Assembly: GCA_040080835.1 (NCBI GenBank)
Contig: JBEBHP010000011.1
Coordinates: 107,437-171,436, forward strand
Origin: SZUA-430 sp040080835
GTDB lineage: Bacteria > Pseudomonadota > Alphaproteobacteria > Micropepsales > Micropepsaceae
Direction: 5' to 3'
DNA length: 64,000 bases
Made by a program: the position numbers and the translations under genes. Below, in pieces: positions 54,322 through 62,555 of the stretch. The notes beneath the pieces were generated by a model that was given only the letters and a program-made list of their open reading frames with translations, made no database searches and was not told the origin of the DNA. The stretch's first letter is position 1. The number at the start of each line of letters is the position of its first letter.

Positions 54322-55557
54322 CTATTCAACCAGCGTCACGCGACCTGGCAGCGTAATGCTGTCAAGGCCGGCGGCCGTGCAATTGGAATTCATCGTCGTC
54401 GAACCTGTAAATTTCATCGTGCGTGCAACGACCCTCAGACACCCGTTCACACCTGAAAAGTTTCCCAGAAACTGGACATCCTGGTTCGGGAAATACAATG
54501 CACCGGTCAGATGCGAAGACGCCGTACCATTGAACTTGTTCGAATTGTTGGGGTCGTCCTTGTTCGCCCAGAACAGGATGCCTTTGTAGGCACCGCTGGT
54601 TGGCGCCGACAACGTGATGTCGGCTGTTCCGTTGAAATCCACTGTGGCCCCGTTCGTCAGGTAGAAGGTGACCCCGGACCCGCTGACGTTGGCACTTGCA
54701 TTGATCCTGAACGTTCCGCCGTCCATGATGTAGACGCCTGGATTGAAGGTCTTCGTTCCCTTCAGGTTGCCACCGCCGCAGTAACGTCCCGGGCTCAAAG
54801 TCGCGGCGGCGTTTGACGACGGCAAGGCCAGGCAGCTTCCGCTGACATCTGGAGGAGTTTCGTCCTTGTACGGGTCCGTAGCCGGCGGAACGTTGGCTTG
54901 TGGTTCTGAGCAGGTAGTAAGCGTAAGTCCGTCATCGACGCTTACACCTCCTGCCGCCAGCACGCATGGAACCGTCACGTCCGCTGAACCTGTGACGATC
55001 AGTGCGTCATTCGCGAGTGAATTCGACATGACGTTGCAGCCGTTGATCATCGTCAACGCGTTTCCCGTAAACGTCACTGCACCTGAAGCCGTGGGATCAA
55101 GCGCCAGGATGCAGGCGTCGCCGCCACTCGAGAATGTTGCGACGCCACGCGCATGCAACGTCACCTCGTTCGTGCTGTAGATTGCGCTAAAGAAGCGCTC
55201 GGCAGGCATCGTCAACACGACTTCGACGGAAGATTCATCCTGATGCGTACCTGACGTCGGCGGGTGATTGACAGTTATCGATCCAGTCGCTGAAACAAAT
55301 CCATGCTCGACAGCTTCATTCAGCGCCGTTGAATCCACGACCGAGTTCGTCGCACCGCCACGCTTTTCCACCGCTGCAGCATAGGAAGCCACGTCAGCGG
55401 CCGTCTGCAATTCACGGTCCTTGAAATACCAGTAACCCGTTTCAACTCCGATACCCGCAGCTCCCACGATAAGTGGCAGTGTCAAGGCAAACATGATCGC
55501 TGTGTTGGCCTCGCGGTCATCACGGTACTTCTTCAAAAACGAAGTGCGGTACAACAT
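54322..55557 (-). CDS. TadG-like protein with beta-rich C-terminal domain
   Basis: The 411-residue product starts with the TadG/TadE membrane segment REANTAIMFALTLPLIVGAA, after a basic leader. From about 150 onward it becomes a Gly/Ser/Thr/Asn-rich repeat-like region (VTFTGNALTMINGC, LKGTKTFNPGVYIMDGG, VDFNGTADITLSAPT) that looks like a beta-helix rather than the usual von Willebrand A domain. It is the first gene of the Tad set here. Its role in pilus assembly is inferred from context. Confidence 0.75.
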   Translation of the reverse strand: MLYRTSFLKKYRDDREANTAIMFALTLPLIVGAAGIGVETGYWYFKDRELQTAADVASYAAAVEKRGGATNSVVDSTALNEAVEHGFVSATGSITVNHPPTSGTHQDESSVEVVLTMPAERFFSAIYSTNEVTLHARGVATFSSGGDACILALDPTASGAVTFTGNALTMINGCNVMSNSLANDALIVTGSADVTVPCVLAAGGVSVDDGLTLTTCSEPQANVPPATDPYKDETPPDVSGSCLALPSSNAAATLSPGRYCGGGNLKGTKTFNPGVYIMDGGTFRINASANVSGSGVTFYLTNGATVDFNGTADITLSAPTSGAYKGILFWANKDDPNNSNKFNGTASSHLTGALYFPNQDVQFLGNFSGVNGCLRVVARTMKFTGSTTMNSNCTAAGLDSITLPGRVTLVE

Positions 55558-55757
55558 TGTGACCTCAAATGTCCTGGCAGACGCACAGTCTGAAAACCAG
55601 GCTTTCGGCGTTCAAAATAGCAACCAGGTGTTTCAAGGCTCTGAACTGCCGAAAGTTAACTTGAGTAAATTTGCTGCGGCCCCGGGCATAAACTGCCTGA
55701 TTTTGGCGCTTCCAGGCCCAACAGGCTGGATGGTGATGGATGAACAGTCGTTTCCCG

Positions 55758-56297
55758 TTAGTCGCCACTCGATTTCATGCATGCACAATCACCCAGCACG
55801 TCAGGTGGCAGCTTCTCGAACCACTGATCAAGCGCTTCACTGACGATGTCCTGGGCAGGACGTCGCAACAGGGCAGCCGACAGCTTCAGCTTCACAAACC
55901 GCGGTCGCTTCAGTCTGAGGTTGACATGAAATGTCTTGGATGGATCCTCGCCTCCGTTCGAAGCGCAGGGTTGACATTGTGTCTCCACAACTTCTTCGTC
56001 ATGAAGCGGATCCGGTTGAGGCGGCATGTCCGGTATGAAGTCTCTTTCACCAGCATGTTCCGGCAGACCGTGCCGTCCGAACGCGCTTTGTCCGGCGTCG
56101 GCGCTATCATGGAACGAGGCCGAACCGAACGCCGGTTTGGTCACGACACCATAGCCCGAGTTCGCAAGGGCATTTCTCAGGTCAGGACCATGTGCACCAA
56201 TGCGGGTAAGGAGCTGGTCAGCAAACGGGGTGGACGCAGGCTCAGCTTCGCCCTTGCGCGCCAATAATCCTGCTGTAAGCGAAGCAAATCTGGACAT
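55758..56297 (-). CDS. small protein paired with ParA, possible ribbon-helix-helix DNA-binding end
   Basis: The 179-residue product has a variable, Pro-rich N-terminal half. The last 55 residues, KTFHVNLRLKRPRFVKLKLS then AALLRRPAQDIVSEALDQWFEKL, look like a strand plus two helices, compatible with a ribbon-helix-helix or ParB-like DNA-binding end. It begins after the ParA gene (gap about 20 bases), the usual position of a ParA partner. ATG 56297 is preferred over a GTG nine bases upstream. A CQPC pair lies before the tail. The DNA target is unknown. Confidence 0.55.
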   Translation of the reverse strand: MSRFASLTAGLLARKGEAEPASTPFADQLLTRIGAHGPDLRNALANSGYGVVTKPAFGSASFHDSADAGQSAFGRHGLPEHAGERDFIPDMPPQPDPLHDEEVVETQCQPCASNGGEDPSKTFHVNLRLKRPRFVKLKLSAALLRRPAQDIVSEALDQWFEKLPPDVLGDCACMKSSGD

Positions 56298-56319
56298 GTT
56301 GCGCACCTGTCAGGACGTT

Positions 56320-57060
56320 TCAGTTCGCACGGCGGCCAAAGGCCTGGACGGGACGACCCAACGCATTCACATGCCGTGTTGAAGCAACCTGCTGGACCAT
56401 GTGCTTGACCTCCGGAGTATCCAGATCAAGACGCATCAGCCGCAATTGCAGGTACTCCCAGAGAGCAGCAATTTCCTCAGCGGATTTGCCTTCCGGCTCA
56501 ACTTCCATGACAGTGCGACCGTCAATCATTGACGCTGCAAAGTCCGTCCTGTTGTGAATGGTGGTAGGCGCAACGGTGCCATGCTGTGACAGGGCAACCG
56601 CAGCTTCCATTGTGATTCTCGCACGCGCGGTGGCAGCATTCAGGACAAACAGCATTGGTTTTTTTCTCGACTGGCAGATGTCAATCGTCGGACCGACTGC
56701 GCGCAGGTCATGCGGACTGGGCCGCGTGGGCAAAACCACCAGGTCTGCAAAACTCACAACTTCTGAAATGGCCTTTGTAACAGCCGGGGGCGTGTCGATC
56801 ACAACAAGCTTGAACCCTTGCGCGCGCGCTTCATCAATGTCGTGAACCAGATTGGAAAATACAGTGTGGATGAACGCAGGTGATTCCGATCCCCTGCAGT
56901 TCCACCATTTGGCAAGGCTCCCCTGCGGATCAGTATCAATGAGAGCAACCGGCCCCGCCCCGGTCAACTCGGCCTGAACCGCAATATGCCCCGCAAGCGT
57001 GGTCTTGCCCGACCCGCCTTTTTGCGAGGCAAACACAATAACGCGCATTTGCTGCGGCAT
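56320..57060 (-). CDS. ParA-family ATPase (orphan)
   Basis: The 246-residue product starts MPQQMRVIVFASQKGGSGKTTLAGH with the deviant Walker A of ParA/MinD ATPases. Walker B is in FKLVVIDTPP, and ALIDTDPQGSLAKWW is the ParA Walker A' region. The C-terminus LWEYLQLRLMRLDLD is normal. AAAGGAG precedes the ATG. It is not next to ParB/oriC genes, so it may place a plasmid-like or cellular cargo; the adjacent DNA-binding-like protein and Tad genes raise the idea of pole localisation. That idea is inferred. Confidence 0.85.
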   Translation of the reverse strand: MPQQMRVIVFASQKGGSGKTTLAGHIAVQAELTGAGPVALIDTDPQGSLAKWWNCRGSESPAFIHTVFSNLVHDIDEARAQGFKLVVIDTPPAVTKAISEVVSFADLVVLPTRPSPHDLRAVGPTIDICQSRKKPMLFVLNAATARARITMEAAVALSQHGTVAPTTIHNRTDFAASMIDGRTVMEVEPEGKSAEEIAALWEYLQLRLMRLDLDTPEVKHMVQQVASTRHVNALGRPVQAFGRRAN

Positions 57061-57440
57061 TCGAATAACTCTCCTTTTGGCATCACGCCCACCCAGAAGT
57101 CCCGAAATGGAACAGCCAGATCCGATCGATCTGATTGCCCTTTTGCACGGACATCGCCCTGGCATGACACAAGCCCGCTGCAACACTACACGCTGCAAAT
57201 TGAACTCAAATGAAGCGCAAGGAGGAGAATAGATTCAAATTTTAGAAACTTTTGCTCACAGCACCATCTGCGTTTGCGTTACCAAGACGACCAGCTTCCC
57301 GTCATCGCGGGTTATCCTGAACTGCCAAACCTTGGTTTTCCAGCCACGGTAAGCAGGCGTTGCCACCGCTCGAACAGCGTCCCCATATTGGCCCATTCAG
57401 CTTTTCAACTGTCGGCATCCTGACTGGGCTTTGCCCAAAG
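57061..57440. other. intergenic region upstream of ParA
   Basis: The part next to ParA (57200-57300) is AT-rich and holds its promoter. A short reading frame on the minus strand near 57300-57410 has no ribosome site and is not believed. The end toward the GST gene has a hairpin at 57421-57443. Confidence 0.5.
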
Positions 57441-57443
57441 TCA
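57421..57443 (-). terminator. hairpin at the GST stop codon
   Basis: TGACT-GGGC and GCCC-AA-AGTCA form a stem of nine pairs with a small bulge, loop TTT. It begins at the GST stop. No T-run follows on the minus strand. A weak terminator or 3' protective structure. Confidence 0.35.
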
Positions 57444-58055
57444 GCCTTCCCGCATCGCCCGCGCCTTCTTCGCAGCCGGACGTCCCCAGCATTTTGTCAA
57501 CCAGCATTTGAGATAGGGCTTGCTGTCCAGGTCCACAGCCAGCAGCCGGTACATGACCGAAGCAACATTCAGGTCCGCAACCGAAAAGTCGGTGCCAGGT
57601 ATCAGGAATTCCCTGGATGCAAGTTCACGATTTATCACGGTCAGGGGCCACTCCAGCGCCTCACGTGCCTGCAGGGCCAGTCCGGCATTGCGCCGCTCGA
57701 CTGGCAGGATGACGCTGTTGACGATCCATTGAAAGATTGGTGCGTCAAGTTCTGACGCCGCCCAGAGACTCCACTGCCAGGCCCGCGCTTCATCCTGAAG
57801 GCTTTGCGGACAAAGGCGTTGATGCTTCTTGGCCAGATAGAGATTGATCGCCAGCGATTCAGAGAGTTTGAAGCCTCCGTCGTCCATGGCGGGGATGTGT
57901 CCGGCTGGGTTGACTTCCAGAAATTCCGGCGTCCGCGTTGCACCATCCGCCGTCGTCATTGCAATATGGTCGTAGCCCAGGCCCAGCTCTTCGCACATCC
58001 AGAGATTTCTGACTGCACGCGAACCGGCATACCCATAAATTTTCAGGTCAGCCAT
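57441..58055 (-). CDS. glutathione S-transferase
   Basis: The 204-residue product is a normal-length GST: LKIYGYAGSRAVRNLWMCEELGLGYD at the start (Ser as the likely glutathione-activating residue), NPAGHIPAMDDGGFKLSESLAINLYLAKKH binding glutathione, and FSVADLNVASVMYRLL the helical box. The ATG at 58055 gives MADLKIY; a GTG six bases upstream overlaps the sodC stop. It is co-transcribed with sodC, which suggests a shared stress role, but the substrate is unknown. Confidence 0.88.
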   Translation of the reverse strand: MADLKIYGYAGSRAVRNLWMCEELGLGYDHIAMTTADGATRTPEFLEVNPAGHIPAMDDGGFKLSESLAINLYLAKKHQRLCPQSLQDEARAWQWSLWAASELDAPIFQWIVNSVILPVERRNAGLALQAREALEWPLTVINRELASREFLIPGTDFSVADLNVASVMYRLLAVDLDSKPYLKCWLTKCWGRPAAKKARAMREG

Positions 58056-58060
58056 TCGCA

Positions 58061-58648
58061 CTACTCTGCTTGCGGAACCACACCACAGGCGATGCGCTCG
58101 CCGCCGCCACCCAGCGGCTTGGGCTGATCCGAAAAGTTGTCGCCACCACTATGAATGATGATCGCACGTCCTCTGACGTCAGCCACGGAAAGATGAAGCG
58201 CTGACACCATACCCGTCGCGTTCCCATCCTGGTCCACTTCAAGGACAGGCAGGTCACCCTTGTGACCGTCACCCATCGGTCCGGCATGCCTGCCCGTCGC
58301 GGCAGGGTCATAGTGTGATCCTGCTGCAATCCCGGCCTGCACCTTTCCGTCCTTCATTCCGGAACCGCAATCGCCTTTTTCATGAATATGCAGGCCGTGA
58401 GTGCCAGGCGGCAAATTTCCGAGAGCGGCCTCAATTCGAAGACCCGACCTCGAATCCATGAGCAGAAGTGTACCGATCTGCTGCCCCACACCCTCCGCCG
58501 TGATTTTTGAAACCTGAACGCGCAAGGCGCCCGATACGATCCGGTTACCACTCTGGTCGATCGCGACACTGTCCGGATCGCCATCAAGCATTGTGCAGCT
58601 CGCAATCAGCGGCAACAGCAGGAAGCCTGCCGCTAGTCGTATTTTCAT
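58061..58648 (-). CDS. sodC: copper/zinc superoxide dismutase, lipoprotein
   Basis: The 195-residue product has a lipoprotein signal (FLLLPLIASC) with Cys as the first mature residue, so it is membrane-tethered in the periplasm. All metal ligands are visible: HGLHIHEKGDCG, the GSHYDP and RHAGPMGDGHKGDL zinc loop, and IIIHSGGDN. The disulfide partners are in KGDCG and IACGV. It removes superoxide at the cell surface. GGAGAAT precedes the ATG. The GST gene follows directly after the stop codon. Confidence 0.93.
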   Translation of the reverse strand: MKIRLAAGFLLLPLIASCTMLDGDPDSVAIDQSGNRIVSGALRVQVSKITAEGVGQQIGTLLLMDSRSGLRIEAALGNLPPGTHGLHIHEKGDCGSGMKDGKVQAGIAAGSHYDPAATGRHAGPMGDGHKGDLPVLEVDQDGNATGMVSALHLSVADVRGRAIIIHSGGDNFSDQPKPLGGGGERIACGVVPQAE

Positions 58649-58819
58649 AGGATCATTCTCCATAGCCTGAAGTCTGCCCGGCAACCATGTAGATAGAAGT
58701 CCGGACACAACACTTCGAGTTCGGCCCATGACTATCACAATTGAAGCGAAGGGCACCTCAATAAGCGGCAATCTGGCGAGAAGCTCGGTTGTGATGCCGT
58801 ACGCAAGCGCACGACCGGA

Positions 58820-59020
58820 CTACTCCCGGTCTTCTGCAATCCCGCGTCTGGTTCCGAGAAGAGATGCAACGCCATTGAACACCGCAAGAAACAGGACAAA
58901 GACCAGAGCAACACCTTCAGAACTCAACGTCTCCAGGTACCAGTTGGCTCCAACTGTCGCCGGAATGGCACCGGCAGTCGCAAGCCCATGCTTCAGTGCA
59001 AATTCGGAAATGTTTGCCAT
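58820..59020 (-). CDS. small single-helix membrane protein
   Basis: The 66-residue product begins MANISEFALKHGLATAGAIP and has a hydrophobic helix (VALVFVLFLAVFNGVASLL). No family is recognised. GGAGG lies seven bases before the ATG, a strong signal. The same frame is open for 480 bases upstream, but that part has no clear start. It stands alone between sodC and the OmpA gene. Confidence 0.55.
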   Translation of the reverse strand: MANISEFALKHGLATAGAIPATVGANWYLETLSSEGVALVFVLFLAVFNGVASLLGTRRGIAEDRE

Positions 59021-59648
59021 CTCGAAGCCTCCATTCTCACATCTTGGGATTCGTCGAGACACAGCATGAATGCGCAGGCGATTCGGTGCAACGACTTTTG
59101 CTCGTTCATTCCGCGCCGGATCCTGGCCGTTTCGAGCCATGTCTGCGTAGTGTCCGCGTTTCCAGGCTCTGGACACCCGCTGTAACAGGACTTTCAGTCC
59201 CGGATTTATCCAGGCTGCCACCAGGCGCACCGCGTGCACAATTGCACGCATCCGCGAACGACTGAAAGCGAGCAGCATTGGATCAGCCGCAATTGTGTCT
59301 CCGAAATTCATTTTCGCATGGAAGGGGGCTACTGAAGTGCTCAAAGGCGCTTCACGGTTCAAAATCGGGAAGCAACGGTGACACTGTGGGCTTTCCGCCC
59401 GACTACAACCAGAAATATCTGGCCAAAAGAGGTACTCACTTGGGACAGGTTTCCTACACGCAGGACTGGTATCCTCGACTGGCACTAAATCCTTGGCGCA
59501 CAAATCCGCGGCCGTTTGTCCCCACAGGCGAGTTTTCTAAATTTTTCTTATGCATTTCGATTGACCTGTTTTTCTTGACTGCTACAGAAGCGCCCAACTG
59601 GGAATGACGCTGCTCCCTCCGCGGCGTCCAGTTCAATAGGGGTTCTTC
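59021..59648. other. intergenic region upstream of ompA
   Basis: No believable gene. The minus-strand frame that continues upstream of the small protein, and a plus-strand frame at 59278-59607, lack ribosome sites and family resemblance. The last 130 bases are AT-rich and contain a candidate promoter for the OmpA gene. Confidence 0.5.
59561..59588 (+). promoter_or_regulatory. candidate sigma-70 promoter of ompA
   Basis: TTGACC, 16 bases, TACAGA: a reasonable -35/-10 pair located about 60 bases before the OmpA start codon in AT-rich DNA. The spacing is one base short of the usual 17. Confidence 0.4.
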
Positions 59649-60776
59649 ATGAAATCAAAACTTATCCTGCTGGGCACCGTTTTCGGGCTCACAATCATCT
59701 CCGCATCGCAGTCAAGCGCTCATCATCAGGGCTGGTATATTGGCCTGGAAGCTGGCGCCAACTGGATCGGCGACACAGACTTCTCGTTCGACAGCGCCTA
59801 TGATTATGATCTGAAATCGCTGAGTTCCCCATACGGTCAGTATGGAACGTTGGACTTCAACACCGGCTGGGCCGCACTGGCGACGATCGGTTACGGCTTC
59901 GAGCGCAACTGGCGCGTCGAACTGGAAGCCGGCTATCGCAGCAACGAGACAGACTCGTTCTTCAGTGGCAAGATTCCTTCTATGTCACTCGAGGCCATCG
60001 CTTGCGAAAGCGACTGGTGTGGTGGCCCATACGTCAACAAGGGCGACCTTGACGAATGGTCCTTCATGGCGAACGTCATCTATGACATTCCGCTCACCGA
60101 TCGCCTGGACCTCAATATCGGCGTAGGCGCCGGTATGGATCGTGCGCACTTCAAGGACAACAACGGCGTCAATGACTCCGACTGGAACTTCGCGTACCAG
60201 GGCATCGTTGGCCTCTCGTACAAGATCAACAGCCGTCTCGATCTGACCCTGAACTATCGCTACTTGAACGTCGACTCTCCGAACTTCTCGGAAGCGCGTG
60301 GTCGCTATGGTGCAGACGAGTACCACTTCCAGGATCTCGAGAAGCACACAGTCACGGTTGGCCTGCGCTACGACTTGTATGAAGACGAAGCGCCGATCGT
60401 TCAGGCTCCGCCGCCACCGGTGGTGCCACCTGCGACACCAGAGCCGGAACAGTTTGTCATCTTCTTTGGCTTCAACAAGTGCAACATCACCGCCGAAGCC
60501 GATGCAGTCCTTGCGGAAGCAGCTTCTTCCGCCAAGACGAACGGCTCCGCGTCGGTTGCAATCGTTGGCCACACGGACACAGTCGGCTCCGACGCCTACA
60601 ATCAGAAGCTTTCTGATTGCCGCGCGAACGCCGCCAGGACCAACCTGGTGGCCAAGGGCGTCTCGGCAAATTCGATCACGGCGAGTGGCCGCGGCGAAAC
60701 CGAGCTGCTGGTCAAGACAAACGACAACGTAAAAGAGCCTCAGAACCGTCGCGCAACGATCGACATCAACAACTAG
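59649..60776 (+). CDS. ompA: OmpA family outer membrane protein
   Basis: The 375-residue product has a signal peptide ending SSA and an N-terminal eight-stranded barrel (WYIGLEAGANWIG, DFNTGWAALATIGYGFERNWRVELEAGYRSN, LDLTLNYRYLNVDS, KHTVTVGLRYDLY). A proline-rich linker (PPPPVVPPATPEPE) leads to the OmpA peptidoglycan-binding domain: VIFFGFNKCNIT, VGHTDTVGSDAYNQKLSDCRA, with NRRATIDINN at the end. It links the outer membrane to the wall. A probable terminator follows directly. Confidence 0.93.
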   Translation: MKSKLILLGTVFGLTIISASQSSAHHQGWYIGLEAGANWIGDTDFSFDSAYDYDLKSLSSPYGQYGTLDFNTGWAALATIGYGFERNWRVELEAGYRSNETDSFFSGKIPSMSLEAIACESDWCGGPYVNKGDLDEWSFMANVIYDIPLTDRLDLNIGVGAGMDRAHFKDNNGVNDSDWNFAYQGIVGLSYKINSRLDLTLNYRYLNVDSPNFSEARGRYGADEYHFQDLEKHTVTVGLRYDLYEDEAPIVQAPPPPVVPPATPEPEQFVIFFGFNKCNITAEADAVLAEAASSAKTNGSASVAIVGHTDTVGSDAYNQKLSDCRANAARTNLVAKGVSANSITASGRGETELLVKTNDNVKEPQNRRATIDINN

Positions 60777-60801
60777 ACGTCGCGTTGCAGACACGAATGC
60801 C

Positions 60802-60835
60802 AAGGGCGGGGACAAGTTCTCCGCCCTTTTCTTTT
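60802..60835 (+). terminator. intrinsic terminator after ompA
   Basis: AAGGGCGG (60802-60809) pairs with CCGCCCTT (60821-60828), and TTTTCTTTT follows. A classic strong Rho-independent terminator. Confidence 0.85.
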
Positions 60836-60905
60836 GGACCCACTTGCACGACAGGGCCCGAACACCGATCATTTGCTCTGCTTCCGCGAACATGGGGCCG
60901 CGCAA

Positions 60906-62138
60906 ATGAACATGCTGTTTCATAACCTGAACCTGCTCGACCCCCGATGGGATGAGCCAAGACCCGGTTACGAGGTGCTGGTCGAAGGTGATCGCATCCG
61001 CGAAGTGTCAGACAAACCCCTGAAGTCTGGCAGCGCACTCAAGGTGAACTGCGGCGGTCGAACGCTGATGCCTGGCCTGATTGACTGCCACGTGCATGCG
61101 TGTCTCGTCGAACTGAACATCGGCAAGCTCGAGGCAATGCCGCTGACGCTGCTGACCGCAAGGGCCTCACAGCTCCTGCGGGCGATGATCGACCGGGGCT
61201 TCACAACCATACGCGACACCGGCGGCGCCGACTGGGGACTCAAGCAGGCCGTCGACACCGGCATCATCCCTGGCCCGCGCATGTTCATTTCGGGGCGCCC
61301 CATTACGGTAACCGGCGGACACGGCGATTCAAGGCGAAGAACCGCGGGTGATGCACCGTGCAAATGCTGCAATGCGCTGTCATTCCTGATGGAAACAGCC
61401 GATGGCGTTTCAAAGGTCCGCCAAGCCGTCCGGGAACAGATGCGCCAGGGCGCCGACCAGATCAAGATATTCGTGTCCGGCGGTGTCGCCTCGCCATGGG
61501 ATCCGCTGGACAGCATCCAGTACTCGGAAGGAGAAATTGCGGCAGCCGTTGAAGAGGCTTCAAACTTTGGCCGCTATGTCCTGGCCCACGCCTACACGCC
61601 CGAAGCGATCACGCGCGCAATCAACAATGGCGTCCGCACCATTGAACATGGCAACCTGATCGACGCCCCGACAGCCAGACTGATGGCGTCCAGGGGTTCA
61701 CTCATGGTCGCCAACCTCGTCGCGTACTACGCCATGAGGGAACGCGGCCAGCAGCTGGGTCTGAGCGCCGACATGCTCGCCAAGAACGACATCGTCATCG
61801 ACGGCGGCTTGCGCTCGCTTGAAATCTGCAAACAGGCAGGCGTGCCCGTCGGCTTTGGTAGCGACCTGCTGGGCGAATTGCAGGTAGACCAGTCACGCGA
61901 ATTCCTCTTCAGGTCGGAAGTCCTGAAACCAATTGAAATCATCCGGCAGGCCACGCTCGTTGGTGCAGACATCGTGCGCCAGACCGGCAAGCTCGGCGTC
62001 ATCGAACCGGGAGCATATGCCGACCTGATCGTCGTGGACGGAAACCCCGTACGCGACCTGAACCTGTTCCAGGACCAGGGTGCTCACCTTTCTGCCATCA
62101 TGAAGGCGGGCACATTCCACAAGAACAGGCTGACATGA
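60906..62138 (+). CDS. amidohydrolase (imidazolonepropionase/prolidase-like)
   Basis: The 410-residue product is a metal-dependent hydrolase of the amidohydrolase superfamily. Metal ligands: GLIDCHVHACL (H-x-H), the Lys of KIFVSGGVA (bridging carbamate), VLAHAYTPEA and IEHGNLID His residues and GFGSDLLGE Asp. The TDHL frame upstream is not used; start MNMLFHN is chosen. The set resembles the Xaa-Pro/organophosphate hydrolase branch annotated as imidazolonepropionase and related amidohydrolases. The substrate is unknown. The stop overlaps the next gene in ATGA. Confidence 0.87.
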   Translation: MNMLFHNLNLLDPRWDEPRPGYEVLVEGDRIREVSDKPLKSGSALKVNCGGRTLMPGLIDCHVHACLVELNIGKLEAMPLTLLTARASQLLRAMIDRGFTTIRDTGGADWGLKQAVDTGIIPGPRMFISGRPITVTGGHGDSRRRTAGDAPCKCCNALSFLMETADGVSKVRQAVREQMRQGADQIKIFVSGGVASPWDPLDSIQYSEGEIAAAVEEASNFGRYVLAHAYTPEAITRAINNGVRTIEHGNLIDAPTARLMASRGSLMVANLVAYYAMRERGQQLGLSADMLAKNDIVIDGGLRSLEICKQAGVPVGFGSDLLGELQVDQSREFLFRSEVLKPIEIIRQATLVGADIVRQTGKLGVIEPGAYADLIVVDGNPVRDLNLFQDQGAHLSAIMKAGTFHKNRLT

Positions 62139-62536
62139 TGCGCATTACGGCCCTTCTCCTGCTGCTGGCGGTTCAGGCGTGCACCACGGCACCATCGTTG
62201 TCGCCATGCAGCCATCCGATGCTTGAAACCAAACTCTTTTTCGGTCTTAGCCGTCCTGACGGAAGGTCGGTTACCGCGAGGGAATTTGAAACCTTCGTCA
62301 CGCGCGAGATTGTCCATCGCTTTCCGGAAGGCTTCACGATCGTCGACGGTACGGGCCGATGGTTTGAGGCGCAGTCGAAACGGACCATCACCGAGAAAAC
62401 CAGGATCCTGATCCGTCTTCACGGCGCGACCGATGCCGAGAAGCGTGCGATCGACGAAATCGCGCAAGGCTACAAGCAGACATTCCATCAGGAGTCCGTG
62501 CTACGCACAGACTCCCTGACGTGTCCGACTTTCTGA
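62135..62536 (+). CDS. DUF3574 lipoprotein
   Basis: The 133-residue product has a lipobox (LLLLAVQAC) and then the DUF3574 body: LETKLFFGLSRPDGRSVTAREFETFV, TREIVHRFPEGFTIVDGTGRWF. Its function is unknown. It is translationally coupled to the amidohydrolase gene by ATGA overlap, so the two likely work together at the cell envelope. It ends 20 bases before the convergent M13 peptidase. Confidence 0.8.
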   Translation: MMRITALLLLLAVQACTTAPSLSPCSHPMLETKLFFGLSRPDGRSVTAREFETFVTREIVHRFPEGFTIVDGTGRWFEAQSKRTITEKTRILIRLHGATDAEKRAIDEIAQGYKQTFHQESVLRTDSLTCPTF

Positions 62537-62555
62537 AGCGCATGGCGTGCCGGTC

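Noticed and set aside
59021..59503. Upstream extension of the small membrane protein frame
   Set aside because: The GGAGG site just before 59020 argues for the short form, and the upstream part resembles no protein.
59278..59607. Plus-strand open frame before ompA
   Set aside because: No ribosome site and no similarity; covers the promoter area.
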